A DNA stretch of 43,559 bases from Bacteroidaceae bacterium. GTDB lineage: Bacteria; Bacteroidota; Bacteroidia; Bacteroidales; Bacteroidaceae. Below the pieces are notes generated by a model that ran no database searches, was not told where the DNA came from, and worked only from the letters and a program-made list of their open reading frames with translations. This document shows, one piece after another, positions 1-8,409 of the stretch. Made by a program: the position numbers and the translations under genes. The DNA is taken from contig JAGASY010000001.1 of the NCBI GenBank assembly GCA_017621515.1, forward strand, positions 1-43,559, given 5' to 3'. The stretch's first letter is position 1; the number at the start of each line of letters is the position of its first letter.

Positions 1-146
1 CAGTGCTATACACCCGCATCATAGTCTTTTCAGGGAGAGGTATATAGGCTCCTCCTCTTAGAGGAGGTGGCGCGTAGCGACGGAGGAGTCTGTCGAATAT
101 GTTAGCTAACCTTATAGGAGGAGTCTGTCGAAGACACCCACTTAAG
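1..146. repeat. Intergenic repeat cluster downstream of the sensor kinase
   Basis: This stretch holds no gene. A short palindrome (CCTCCTC / GAGGAGG) sits near 51-68. The 16-mer GGAGGAGTCTGTCGAA occurs twice, at 82-97 and 117-132, and the second copy is followed by a CACCCACTTAA tail. The same core and tail recur near 2460-2612, 4999-5100 and 20683-20756, so this is one member of a dispersed intergenic repeat family. It lies directly 3' of the kinase gene and could act at the transcript end, but no T-run is present. Confidence 0.6.
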
Positions 147-1640
147 TTAACGGTCTATTTCGGAGATAGTATGTGCAAGAGGAAGAGAGATGGTAAATTC
201 CAATCCTCCGTTGGGTCTGTTCTCTACGGATATGGAGCCGCCATGCAGCAGGATGGCATTTTTGACAATGGAAAGTCCGAGACCTGTTCCTCCGGTTGCG
301 CGTGAACGTCCTTTATCTATGCGGTAGAAACGCTCGAACAGGAGAGGAAGATGCTTTGACGGTACACCGCAACCGTCATCAGACAGTATAAGGACTGTTT
401 TTTCATTTTCTGTACTGTCGGAAGATTGAGGATTGTCGGAAGGCAGACTTCTGATATTTATTTTTTTGCCTCCGCTATAAGCGATGGCATTGTCTATGAG
501 GTTTCGGAAGACCGATGAAAGAAGTGATGCGTTGCCTTTAATGAACAGTGGGGTGGTGACTTCGTTCATGATTTCCATCCCTTTGCTTGCCGCCATAGGT
601 GTGCAGTCATCTACCACTTCGGCAATGATATTTGTCATGTTGAGCGGTTCGCGTGTGACAGATGACGGGGCCTCATCCATGCGTGTGATAAGTGATATGT
701 CGGAAAGGAGATGCCGTAGGCGGTCGGTGTTGGCAAGACAGCGGCGGAGAAAATCCTCACGCTTCTCTTGAGTCAGGTTTCTGTGTGCCAATAGGGTTTC
801 TATACATACTTGAATAGAAGCCACAGGTGTTTTCAGTTCATGATTGATGTTATTGGTGAGTTGCTTCTTTATCCGCTCTTTTTCCTGCTGTTCATGCAGG
901 GCTGCACGGTGTTCGCAGTCTCGGTCGGCGTATGCTTGTTGCAGATTGGCATAGAGGCGGACAATATGATTGGATATAGCCCCCAGTTCGTCTTGTGGAA
1001 AGGGTTCCGTGTCGTATATTCTTTCGCCGCGTTCCGCACTTTCTGCAAACCGATTAAGCCTCAGAATGTGGAGTCCTAACCTGTGAGTAGCAAAGTAGCC
1101 TAATATGCACATGATTAATGTCGCTCCTCCCATTATCCACAGGAAGTTGAAGTCGGCGCGGAGCAGTTCGGTGAGTGACACTGTGTAGGGGACAGCACTG
1201 CGTACCACATATCCGTCTTTTCCCAGTGTGGCGGAATAGAAATAGTTTTCTCCGGTACTTTCGCTGTGGCGGCGCACCGCGTATCCTGAGCCGGACTTGA
1301 AAGCCTGTACTATTTCTTCTCGCGACAGGTGGTTTGCATCGGGTATGGTGTCGAGCGTATTGTCATAGACCACATGTCCGGTGTTGTCAATGACACTTAT
1401 ACGGAGTTCGTCGAAAGGATGTAGCTGGGATTTGGAAATCTGTAATGCGTCGATGCCGTCGGCCAGATCTTCGAAGATATGGAGGTTTATCAGTTGTAGC
1501 TGTGCATTCAGTTCGTCCGCCTTGAATTTCTTTTCGCGGTAGTATTGAAAGCTGATGAAACAACTTACAAGCAGTATCGAGTAGCCCAGCAGCCAGAGGA
1601 ACAGCCGCTGCGAGTAGGTGATTTTATTCCATAAAGCCAT
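147..1640 (-). CDS. Membrane sensor histidine kinase, PhoR-like
   Basis: This is a two-component sensor kinase of about 497 aa in the inner membrane. It has an N-terminal transmembrane segment (LFLWLLGYSILLVSCF), a periplasmic sensor of roughly 130 residues, and a second segment (FLWIMGGATLIMCILGYF). A HAMP-like linker, a HisKA box (NNINHELKTPVAS, phospho-accepting His near residue 270) and a HATPase domain with N (NLIDNAIAYSG), G1 (DDGCGVP) and G2 (GGTGLGLSIV) boxes follow. I chose the ATG at 1640, which overlaps the regulator stop by 17 bp; the frame is open to 1685, but that would extend the protein into the regulator gene. It is co-transcribed behind the response regulator and divergent from a PiT phosphate transporter. 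A role in phosphate sensing is inferred from that neighbourhood; the kinase class itself is clear. Confidence 0.9.
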   Translation of the reverse strand: MALWNKITYSQRLFLWLLGYSILLVSCFISFQYYREKKFKADELNAQLQLINLHIFEDLADGIDALQISKSQLHPFDELRISVIDNTGHVVYDNTLDTIPDANHLSREEIVQAFKSGSGYAVRRHSESTGENYFYSATLGKDGYVVRSAVPYTVSLTELLRADFNFLWIMGGATLIMCILGYFATHRLGLHILRLNRFAESAERGERIYDTEPFPQDELGAISNHIVRLYANLQQAYADRDCEHRAALHEQQEKERIKKQLTNNINHELKTPVASIQVCIETLLAHRNLTQEKREDFLRRCLANTDRLRHLLSDISLITRMDEAPSSVTREPLNMTNIIAEVVDDCTPMAASKGMEIMNEVTTPLFIKGNASLLSSVFRNLIDNAIAYSGGKKINIRSLPSDNPQSSDSTENEKTVLILSDDGCGVPSKHLPLLFERFYRIDKGRSRATGGTGLGLSIVKNAILLHGGSISVENRPNGGLEFTISLPLAHTISEIDR

Positions 1641-2325
1641 AGCCGTAACCTGAGCGTGTGATAATGTTCTTTCCGTAGCATCCAATCTTCTGTCGTATGC
1701 GTGTGATGTTTACATCTACCACGCGGTCGAGTACCACTACATTGTCTGACCATATCCCTTTGAGCAGTTCTTCGCGGGTGAATATTCTTCCTCTGTTGGA
1801 GAGCAGCTTCAGCAATATTTCAAATTCCTTGCGCGGCAGATTCACTTCCTTTCCATCTACGATACATATCTTCTTCGACGGTATGATTTTCAGTCCGTAA
1901 TAAGCTATGGTGTCTGCCGAGTCTTGATTCGTTGCCGTGGGTTGGACTGTGGTGGTACGGCGCAACACAGCTCGTATTCGTGCCGATACGGTGCGCAGAG
2001 AATAAGGTTTCATGATATAGTCGTCGGCTCCCAAGTCGAAGCCTGCCACTACATCATCTTCCGTATCTTTGGCGGTGCAGAATATGATGGGGAGTTTTGT
2101 GGTGGCCGGATTTGATTTAATGATGCGTGCAAGCTGTATGCCCGATATTTCTCCCATCATGATGTCGAGTAAGAACAGGTCATATCGGGTCAGGTCGAGC
2201 GTAAGAGCTTCTTCTGCACTGTGTGCCGTATCTACTTTGTATCCTTCGGCTTCAAGGTTGAACTGGAGTGCTTCGCATAAAGTCTCTTCATCGTCAACCA
2301 CAAGTATTCGTTTGTTTCTTTCCAT
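1624..2325 (-). CDS. OmpR/PhoB-family response regulator
   Basis: This 233-aa DNA-binding response regulator is the cytoplasmic partner of the overlapping kinase. The receiver domain (about 5-120) shows the acidic pocket (VVDDEE), the phosphorylated Asp in LFLLDIMMG, the conserved Thr in FCTAKD and the Lys in IMKPYS. The C-terminal winged helix (about 140-232) ends in the family signature of helix, DVNITRIRQKIG and YGYGF. A -7-like box lies 19 bp beyond the start on the minus strand (2351-2358). Its position next to a PiT transporter and a Pho-box-like repeat suggests a PhoB role. Another envelope-stress regulator remains possible, because PhoB and general OmpR members are hard to separate by eye. 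Confidence 0.9.
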   Translation of the reverse strand: MERNKRILVVDDEETLCEALQFNLEAEGYKVDTAHSAEEALTLDLTRYDLFLLDIMMGEISGIQLARIIKSNPATTKLPIIFCTAKDTEDDVVAGFDLGADDYIMKPYSLRTVSARIRAVLRRTTTVQPTATNQDSADTIAYYGLKIIPSKKICIVDGKEVNLPRKEFEILLKLLSNRGRIFTREELLKGIWSDNVVVLDRVVDVNITRIRQKIGCYGKNIITRSGYGYGFME

Positions 2326-2350
2326 ATTTTAAGAATGATGTTTGATGCCG

Positions 2351-2358
2351 CAAAAATA
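2351..2358 (-). promoter_or_regulatory. -7 box for the PhoB/PhoR-like operon
   Basis: Read on the minus strand the sequence is TATTTTTG, matching the Bacteroidetes -7 consensus TAnnTTTG. It would start transcription a short distance before the regulator ATG at 2325. No clear -33 TTTG was seen. A pair of 11-bp-spaced TTAAT repeats lies just upstream (2397-2418) and might be an autoregulatory site. Confidence 0.4.
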
Positions 2359-2627
2359 CATAATAATGTAATGACAATTAGCATCCCTAAAAAAGTTTAA
2401 TGAAAACTTAATAAAATGCGGAAGTTTGCTGGTGTAGTTTTTCTTGATAGATTCTAATATAGGTGTATTCATAGACTCCTCGTGTGTTTGGTTGGGGGTG
2501 TATTCACAGATTCCTCATGTGTTTAATGGGTGTATTTGTGAATACATCTGCTTAAACAGGAGAATTTGAGAATCTTGCGACGGAGGTGTCTGTTGAATCC
2601 ACCCACTTAAACAAATTCTTAAAAAAT

Positions 2628-2649
2628 ATGAAACATTTATGAAACAAAA
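2628..2649 (+). promoter_or_regulatory. Pho-box-like direct repeat
   Basis: The sequence reads ATGAAAC, then ATTT, then ATGAAAC, then AAAA: two identical 7-mers separated by a 4-bp AT spacer, giving an 11-bp period. This is the architecture of PhoB boxes in other bacteria, although the 7-mer differs from the enterobacterial CTGTCAT. It lies about 57 bp before the PiT start and opposite a PhoB-like regulator gene. Confidence 0.4.
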
Positions 2650-2705
2650 TCCGTTTTTCTTTGTCTTCGAATAATAACAATGATTAATTTAATTCAAAAC
2701 AAAGT

Positions 2706-4988
2706 ATGGACATTTTATTTTTATGTGTGGTCATCTTTCTTTTTCTATTGGCAATATTTGATTTGTCGGTGGGAGTGAGTAATGATGCGGTCAACTTTCT
2801 TAATTCAGCCATCGGGTCAAAAGCGGCTCCTTTCAAGCGAATCATCATTGTGGCTTCGGTGGGTGTATTTATCGGTGCAGCCATGAGCAACGGAATGATG
2901 GATATTGCACGTCATGGTATCTTCCGTCCTGAGTATTTCTCATTTTACGACTTGATTTGTATTTTTATGGCAGTGATGGTGACGGACATTATCCTGCTTG
3001 ATGTGTTCAATTCGTTGGGTATGCCTACTTCCACCACTGTTTCAATGGTGTTTGAATTGTTGGGAGCCACGTTTGTAGTGGCTCTGGTAAAAATGGCAGG
3101 AGGAAGCGACTTGGGATTCAACGACTTGCTTAATACGGAAAAAGCTTTGTCGGTGATATTGGGTATATTTCTTTCTGTGGCGATTGCATTTGTCTTTGGT
3201 ACCATTGTCCAGTTTCTTGCACGAATGGTATTCTCGTTCAATTACCGCAGTCGTCTGAAATGGAAGATTGGCATCTTCGGCGGCATTTGTGCCACTGCCA
3301 TCATTTATTTCTTGCTATTGAAGGGTGCCAAAGATTTGATGTTCATGACTCCCGAAGTGAAAGAATGGATAAAGGATAATACAGGCTTGATACTTGTAAG
3401 CTGTTTTGTGGTGTTCACACTGATTATGCAGCTGTTGTATGTATTGAAAGTGAATGTGCTGAAAGTTATTGTGCTGATGGGTACTTTCTCATTGGCAATG
3501 GCATTTGCAGGCAATGACCTTGTGAATTTCATTGGTGTGCCTTTGAGCGGACTGGCTTCTTATCAGGACTATGCGGCAAACGGTGGCGGGGATGCGCACG
3601 GTTTCATGATGGATTCGCTCAACGGCCCTGCCAACACACCGGTCATCTTCCTCATCGGTGCGGGACTTATTATGGTTTTCTCGCTTGCCACCTCAAAGAA
3701 AGCGCAGAATGTGGCTAAGACTGAAATCGGGCTTGGCAGCCAGCAGGGCGGTGATGAAATGTTCGGTTCGTCGCGTATTGCAAGACGGTTGGTTCGATGG
3801 ACGCTTTCACTCTTCTATTGGGTAAGGAATAACACTCCGCGTCGTGTGCGTTTGTGGTTTAACAGTCGTTTCAATGTCGATGACACTATCATGGAGCAGG
3901 GAGCGGCATTCGACTTGATACGCGGTTCGATAAATCTTGTGCTTGCCGGTACGCTCATCGCGCTGGGTACATCGCTCAAACTTCCGCTTTCCACTACGTT
4001 TGTCACTTTCATGGTGGCTATGGGAACTTCGCTCGCCGACCGTGCTTGGGGACGTGAGAGTGCTGTGTTCCGCATTACGGGAGTCATTTCCGTTATTGGC
4101 GGATGGTTTATTACAGCAGGTGCAGCTTTCATTGGTGCCGGAGTCATAGTTCTGTTGATGCATATAGGCGGTCACTGGGTGATGATGGTGCTTGCATTGC
4201 TCACCATATACCTTATTATACGCAGTAACCGTCGTTTCAGTATCAAGAAAACAGAGGATGGGGGCGATGTCTTGTTTCAGACAATTCTTGCCACAGAAGA
4301 TAAGACCCAAATATGGGATTTGTTGCTTATCTACGTCACTAAGCAGCAACAGAAATTTCTGCATTTTGCCGAGGAAAGTTATAGCACGATAACGGATGCT
4401 TTCATTGAAGAGAATGCTGGAACACTTGGTAAGACTGAAACCATTCTTTTGCGTCAGAAGTCTGTATTGAAGAATGCCCGTCGCAAAGAGACACTTTGCC
4501 TACGGCATGTGAACCGTGAGACAGCAATAGAAAAGAGTGCGTGGTTTCACTTGGGCAACAACTGCTGTATGGGAATACTGTATAACTTGCGTCGTATTAA
4601 TGAGATATGCCGTGAACATGTGGATAATAATTTCCACCCACTGCCTCCGCAATATGTCGCTGAGTTTAAAGTAATTTGCGGACATGTAAATGTTCTCTTT
4701 GGCGAAATGTTCAAGATGATGGAGGGAGGATGTACTGCCGATTCTGTGTCTGCATTGCGCCGTCATTGCGATGATATGAAAGATATGCTGTCGGAGACAA
4801 GTAACGGTTTGTTCCATCAACTGCGTGAAGGTGACCCATCCTCAATGACGGTGGTCTATGTATATCTTAATATGTTGCAGGAAACGCGAGAAATCGTATC
4901 AGGACTTCGTAAGTATATCCGTGCTTATACAAAATTGTATGATTCGGATTTTGGCGCGATCAAAGATAATGTGGCATCAGAGAAATAA
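2706..4988 (+). CDS. PiT-family inorganic phosphate transporter with PhoU-like C-terminal domain
   Basis: This 760-aa inner-membrane protein imports inorganic phosphate by ion symport. The N-terminal half carries the PiT signature (DLSVGVSNDAVNFLNSAIGS) and several hydrophobic spans. The inverted second half shows the matching signature around LPLSTTFVTFMVAMGTSLADRAWG. After the last span (about residue 510) comes a soluble helical tail of roughly 240 residues (from DVLFQTILATEDK onward), resembling PhoU-type helical bundles. That makes the protein far longer than a plain PiT transporter of 400-500 residues. The gene is divergent from a PhoB/PhoR-like pair. The tail may regulate the transporter or signal to the kinase, as PhoU does; this part is inference. 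Confidence 0.9.
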   Translation: MDILFLCVVIFLFLLAIFDLSVGVSNDAVNFLNSAIGSKAAPFKRIIIVASVGVFIGAAMSNGMMDIARHGIFRPEYFSFYDLICIFMAVMVTDIILLDVFNSLGMPTSTTVSMVFELLGATFVVALVKMAGGSDLGFNDLLNTEKALSVILGIFLSVAIAFVFGTIVQFLARMVFSFNYRSRLKWKIGIFGGICATAIIYFLLLKGAKDLMFMTPEVKEWIKDNTGLILVSCFVVFTLIMQLLYVLKVNVLKVIVLMGTFSLAMAFAGNDLVNFIGVPLSGLASYQDYAANGGGDAHGFMMDSLNGPANTPVIFLIGAGLIMVFSLATSKKAQNVAKTEIGLGSQQGGDEMFGSSRIARRLVRWTLSLFYWVRNNTPRRVRLWFNSRFNVDDTIMEQGAAFDLIRGSINLVLAGTLIALGTSLKLPLSTTFVTFMVAMGTSLADRAWGRESAVFRITGVISVIGGWFITAGAAFIGAGVIVLLMHIGGHWVMMVLALLTIYLIIRSNRRFSIKKTEDGGDVLFQTILATEDKTQIWDLLLIYVTKQQQKFLHFAEESYSTITDAFIEENAGTLGKTETILLRQKSVLKNARRKETLCLRHVNRETAIEKSAWFHLGNNCCMGILYNLRRINEICREHVDNNFHPLPPQYVAEFKVICGHVNVLFGEMFKMMEGGCTADSVSALRRHCDDMKDMLSETSNGLFHQLREGDPSSMTVVYVYLNMLQETREIVSGLRKYIRAYTKLYDSDFGAIKDNVASEK

Positions 4989-5100
4989 GAGGTTTTAGCT
5001 GGGTGTATTCGGCAAGCTTCTCCTGATTTTTTTAGTGGGTGTATTCGCAGACTTTCTTTGCAGGTAGAGATTTAGGAGTCTGTTGAATGCATCCACTTAA
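4989..5100. repeat. Dispersed GTGTATTC / AGTCTGT repeat element
   Basis: Downstream of the phosphate transporter are two GGGTGTATTC half-elements and one AGGAGTCTGTTGAATGCAT half followed by CCACTTAAA. The half-elements are inverted relative to each other, so the transcript could fold. It belongs to the same family as the elements at 82-146, 2459-2612 and 20683-20756. Confidence 0.55.
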
Positions 5101-5910
5101 ATATCTCCAAAACGCTTCCATAATAAAAATTTTTATATATATTTTTTAACAAAATTATTTTCTGACAGAAAGAATGATGATATTGCGTATAGGAATCAAT
5201 ATGACATAGTTTTTATTGAAATGCTTTCTTTTTGATTTTGCTAAATGTTAAAATTTCAAGTCCTCTGGAACGCTTCAAAATGAAGTGCGACGGACTTTCC
5301 TCGCAAAACGAGGATTCTATGCGCATTTCGTGAAGCCTCCGGAATTTGTGAAATAGTGTTTCGTTTTGGAACAGTTCTTTTACATTTATTTATTCTCGGC
5401 GAAGAGCTTTTTGAAAAAAACTACTAAGTTTTCAAATTTCTGGCGCACAGCAAATAAATTTTCAGCGCACTGTAATTTTATTTGCAGTGCGCTACAATTT
5501 TATTTTCTGTGTGCTGAAAATTTGACGACAGCGCGCTGAAAATAAAAAAACATCATGCTTCAAAATAAAAGGCTGTGGGGTACGAATAAAATGTTAAGAA
5601 ATGTATAATTTGCTGCTTTAGAAGAACATCTGTACAAAAACTTAAAAGTGAATGATTTTGAGGAGGTGTTTAGGATCGAAAATGGCGGATTTAGATATAA
5701 TGCATTAGTAATCAAAGGATTATCAGAATATTCAAAATGCTCAAAAAATTGCGTCCGGCGCATTTTTTTGAGCATTTTGAATAATTTTGTATTCTGTTGA
5801 TTGTCAATTGGTTATCTTTGAACTGAATTTTTCATCTCTTCGTTATCGGCAAAAAATCGCTCCAAGTGTTAAATTTTCATTTTTGGCGAAAATATCATTT
5901 TGTCAAAATG
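5101..5910. repeat. Long non-coding repeat, copy A (~810 bp)
   Basis: This AT-rich intergenic block aligns along its whole length with 21400-22215. Shared landmarks in the same order include an ATTTTTTATATATATA-like tract, CTTTCTTTTTGATTTTG, CTCTGGAACGCTTCAAAATGAAG, GTGAAATAGTGTTTCGTTTTGGA, AAAAAAACTACTAAGTTTTCAA, a GCGCACTG palindrome cluster, AAATGTTAAGAAATGTATAA, a stem-loop at 5731-5781 and GCGAAAATATCATTTTGTC. Identity looks like roughly 80 percent by eye. No transposase or credible ORF lies inside. The GCGCACTG hairpin is at 5464-5493. The long outer arms seen in copy B are degraded on the left side here. Confidence 0.85.
5731..5781. repeat. 23-bp stem-loop within repeat copy A
   Basis: The arms at 5731-5753 and 5759-5781 pair over 23 positions with one T-T mismatch; the loop is TCCGG. 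The homologous hairpin in copy B (22030-22080) has two paired compensatory changes and an inverted centre. Confidence 0.8.
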
Positions 5911-5957
5911 AAGAAATTGATTTTTGTCATGTTTTAGCCTTTTTGTAGTGGGTATAA

Positions 5958-6029
5958 TTTTCCTTGCAAGATGATTTTGTCGGCTCGGAATTGTACAAAT
6001 GCCAGACAAAATCACATCTTGCAAGGAAA
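5958..6029. repeat. Inverted repeat beyond the GH43 gene
   Basis: The arms TTTCCTTGCAAGATG and CATCTTGCAAGGAAA continue into ATTTTGTC / GACAAAAT, giving a stem of about 23 bp with a 2-nt bulge and a 23-nt loop. It lies 90 bp past the GH43 stop. The minus-strand transcript would fold here, but no T-run follows, so it looks more like an mRNA 3'-end stabiliser or repeat arm than a classical terminator. Confidence 0.55.
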
Positions 6030-6119
6030 TTGATAGAGAAAATTAAATATTGGTAGGCTTGTCTCTATGAGTCAGAACTTTTACAGCTCGTGTACAGACT
6101 TGGAGATGATGAACCCATT

Positions 6120-8330
6120 CTATCTGTTGCTTAATTTCTTTATGCTTTTGCTTGTGCCGTCAGCATAGAACTCCTTTTCAATGTATATGCCTTGTGTCGG
6201 TTCTGTTATCTGACTGCCGTTGAGAGCAAAAAAAGTACGGTGAGTGGTTGTCTTCTCGTGTGAATCGTCGATGCAGACATTCTCTATGTCTGTTTCCGTT
6301 TCTTTATCTATAATTACATCCAGTTCTGCAAGAGAAGCATAGGTGCCTTCTTTGCAGATGAGTTTAATGTAACGACACTGACGTTTGGCAAAAGTAACCT
6401 CAGTGCAGTATGGAAGCCAGTCATTGCCGATGACTGTTTTCCATGTCTCGCCGTCTGTGCTTACTTGGAACTCGTACTTGCGGATAAGTCCATTTGTGGA
6501 GTCGTCCATACGTGGTGTGGCTAAGAATCCTTTGATTGTACGTTCACGTCCCATGTCAATAGTGATGTAGTGGGGAGCAGCAGCGGTTGTGCCGCTATAC
6601 TTGGTGTGCCATTTGGTGTTCACATTACCGTCGATGGCATTTCGGGCAGGTGAGTTTTCACTGCTGGTTTCCTGACTGCTGTATTCGATGACCTTCCAGT
6701 CTTTCTTGTCGGCAAATATTTCATCGGTAGGTGTCTCTCGCCATTCTCCGGTGACGAAATTGATGTCGAAGCGTTCATGATATTTGAATTCACATCGGGT
6801 TCCGTTGAACGTGATAGGGAAGATGATGGTCTTTGTGTTAGGCAGGTCGGGGTCTTGCCAGCGGTCGCCCACATAGAGATAGGTGGTCTGACGAGTTCCT
6901 TTGATTTCGAGGATGGCGGCAGCTTGTGTGTCGTAGGCAATCGGATTGCCCACATTGTCGAGGTTGCTCCATCCGTTTTTCAGATTTGTTGTGTATGACA
7001 TTTTGCACTGGTTGGGGTCCCATCCGGAGCAAGCTGAGTTGAACATGAAGTAGCGATTGCCTATCTTTACGATGGCAGGAGCCTCGCGTCCCTGCCAAGA
7101 GAAAAGTTCTGTATGTTCCACAGCCTCGTGGTAATCGTTGCTGAGTCGGAAAAGTCCCAAGTGGCGGTTCTCTTCTGTGGTAGAAATGAAATAGGCTGTT
7201 CCGTCTGTATCTTGGAACACATTGCAATCGCGGCTCTTTATGTTCAGTGGACGTCCGCTCCACACATATTTATATGCTCCATTCACTGAATCGCATTCAA
7301 AACAGGCTGCTTCACTGGCTCCATAGTTGCTTGCCTCATAGTGGCACCATACTACATATTTGTCGGTCTTGGAGTTATACATCAGTTTCGGACGTTCAAT
7401 CATGCGGCTGCTGCCCAGTTCACTGGTGGTCACACCATTCTGTATGATTTTCTTCTCAAACTTCCATGTTATCAGGTCGGTTGAGGAATAAAGGTTCACA
7501 TCGGGATTCCATGAGTTTGAACGGTCTTCGCCACACATGTACCATATATCGCCCACACGGACGAAGCCCGGAGCATGTGCTTGAACTGTTGCACCGGTTG
7601 TTGTCCTCCATAGTTTCCCGTTCTGGATGGTTATCCATTCCGATGGACGTTGTTTTAGATAGGCAGTTTGTGCTTCTTGTATGTCGGCGATGCTTTTCTG
7701 GAAGTCAGTTGTCTCTGTGGCAGTGGTCTGTATCCGATACGCTTCACTCATGGCTGCGGTAAACACTTCCTTGCCTTCATAATCAGTGGCCTTACATTGG
7801 TTGCGGGCTATTGAAATAGTCTTGCCTAATTTGCCGTACCATTCGAACATATCGGCAATGGCGCGCAATTCGGGTAGGGTTTTCTTCACCCATTCGTAGT
7901 GGTCTTCATTTCTTGAGTAATAAGAGATAATGTCTCTGCGGATACTGCTTACCGAACTACGCAAGGCAAATTTGCTTTTGCTGGTTTGTGTATAGAGTGC
8001 AATGGCTTCAGAACGTAGGCTTTTATAGGAGTCGGTGATTTCAATATAATGTCCATGAGCTGTCTGCATGAGTTCTATTGCGGTCTGCATTTTGCTCTTA
8101 TCGCTACTTGCTTCATCATAGCATTCGAATGCAACCAGCATTTCATCGCGGTTGTACCATTTCTGACGTCCTTTTGCCAATGTGTCGCTGACGCATAGAC
8201 TGTGCCATGTCTCAAGCATTTCGGTGAGGTCGTCATCGCTCGTTTTTATTTGGTATTGGCTCGTTACATCGGTTTGTGCCATCATTGTTGTGGCTATGAC
8301 CATTAGGAGTAAGAATGTAATTTTTTTCAT
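6120..8330 (-). CDS. Secreted GH43-like glycoside hydrolase with F5/8 (CBM32-like) domain
   Basis: This 736-aa exported enzyme begins with a signal peptide (MKKITFLLLMVIATTMMAQ). Residues about 20-235 form an alpha-helical region I cannot assign. A five-bladed-propeller catalytic domain spans about 240-540, with AHAPGFVRVGDIWYMCGE, SRDCNVFQD (Asp368, candidate pKa modulator) and REAPAIVKIG (Glu416, candidate general acid). A Gln469 (YDTQAA) stands where the exo-beta-1,3-galactanase branch of GH43 uses Gln, and the usual Asp base is not obvious, so the GH43_24/34 group is the best guess. A discoidin-like F5/8 domain (about 555-690) follows. The C-terminus carries a GIYIEKEFY motif like that of two neighbours. 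It lies 79 bp behind the clan GH-A gene, probably in one transcript. Arabinogalactan or galactan side chains of pectin are likely targets. Confidence 0.8.
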   Translation of the reverse strand: MKKITFLLLMVIATTMMAQTDVTSQYQIKTSDDDLTEMLETWHSLCVSDTLAKGRQKWYNRDEMLVAFECYDEASSDKSKMQTAIELMQTAHGHYIEITDSYKSLRSEAIALYTQTSKSKFALRSSVSSIRRDIISYYSRNEDHYEWVKKTLPELRAIADMFEWYGKLGKTISIARNQCKATDYEGKEVFTAAMSEAYRIQTTATETTDFQKSIADIQEAQTAYLKQRPSEWITIQNGKLWRTTTGATVQAHAPGFVRVGDIWYMCGEDRSNSWNPDVNLYSSTDLITWKFEKKIIQNGVTTSELGSSRMIERPKLMYNSKTDKYVVWCHYEASNYGASEAACFECDSVNGAYKYVWSGRPLNIKSRDCNVFQDTDGTAYFISTTEENRHLGLFRLSNDYHEAVEHTELFSWQGREAPAIVKIGNRYFMFNSACSGWDPNQCKMSYTTNLKNGWSNLDNVGNPIAYDTQAAAILEIKGTRQTTYLYVGDRWQDPDLPNTKTIIFPITFNGTRCEFKYHERFDINFVTGEWRETPTDEIFADKKDWKVIEYSSQETSSENSPARNAIDGNVNTKWHTKYSGTTAAAPHYITIDMGRERTIKGFLATPRMDDSTNGLIRKYEFQVSTDGETWKTVIGNDWLPYCTEVTFAKRQCRYIKLICKEGTYASLAELDVIIDKETETDIENVCIDDSHEKTTTHRTFFALNGSQITEPTQGIYIEKEFYADGTSKSIKKLSNR

Positions 8331-8409
8331 TTTTTTGTTATTGAAAGGTTTCTATTATATGTTGTTTCATGTTTTGTCATACAATGGATTGATATTGCAA
8401 AATAAATCA

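Larger units (their letters stand above)
2326..2705. other. Divergent regulatory region between phoB-like and pit genes
   Basis: This 380-bp gap contains the minus-strand promoter, an imperfect 11-bp-spaced TTAAT repeat (2397-2418), several degenerate copies of the dispersed GTGTATTC / AGACTCCTC element (about 2459-2612), and a Pho-box-like repeat (2628-2649) upstream of the transporter. No further open reading frame looks genuine. Confidence 0.5.

Noticed and set aside
1641..1685. Longer start for the PhoR-like kinase
   Set aside because: It would overlap the response-regulator gene by 62 bp, and the added residues lie before a normal kinase N-terminus. The ATG at 1640 leaves a conventional short overlap.
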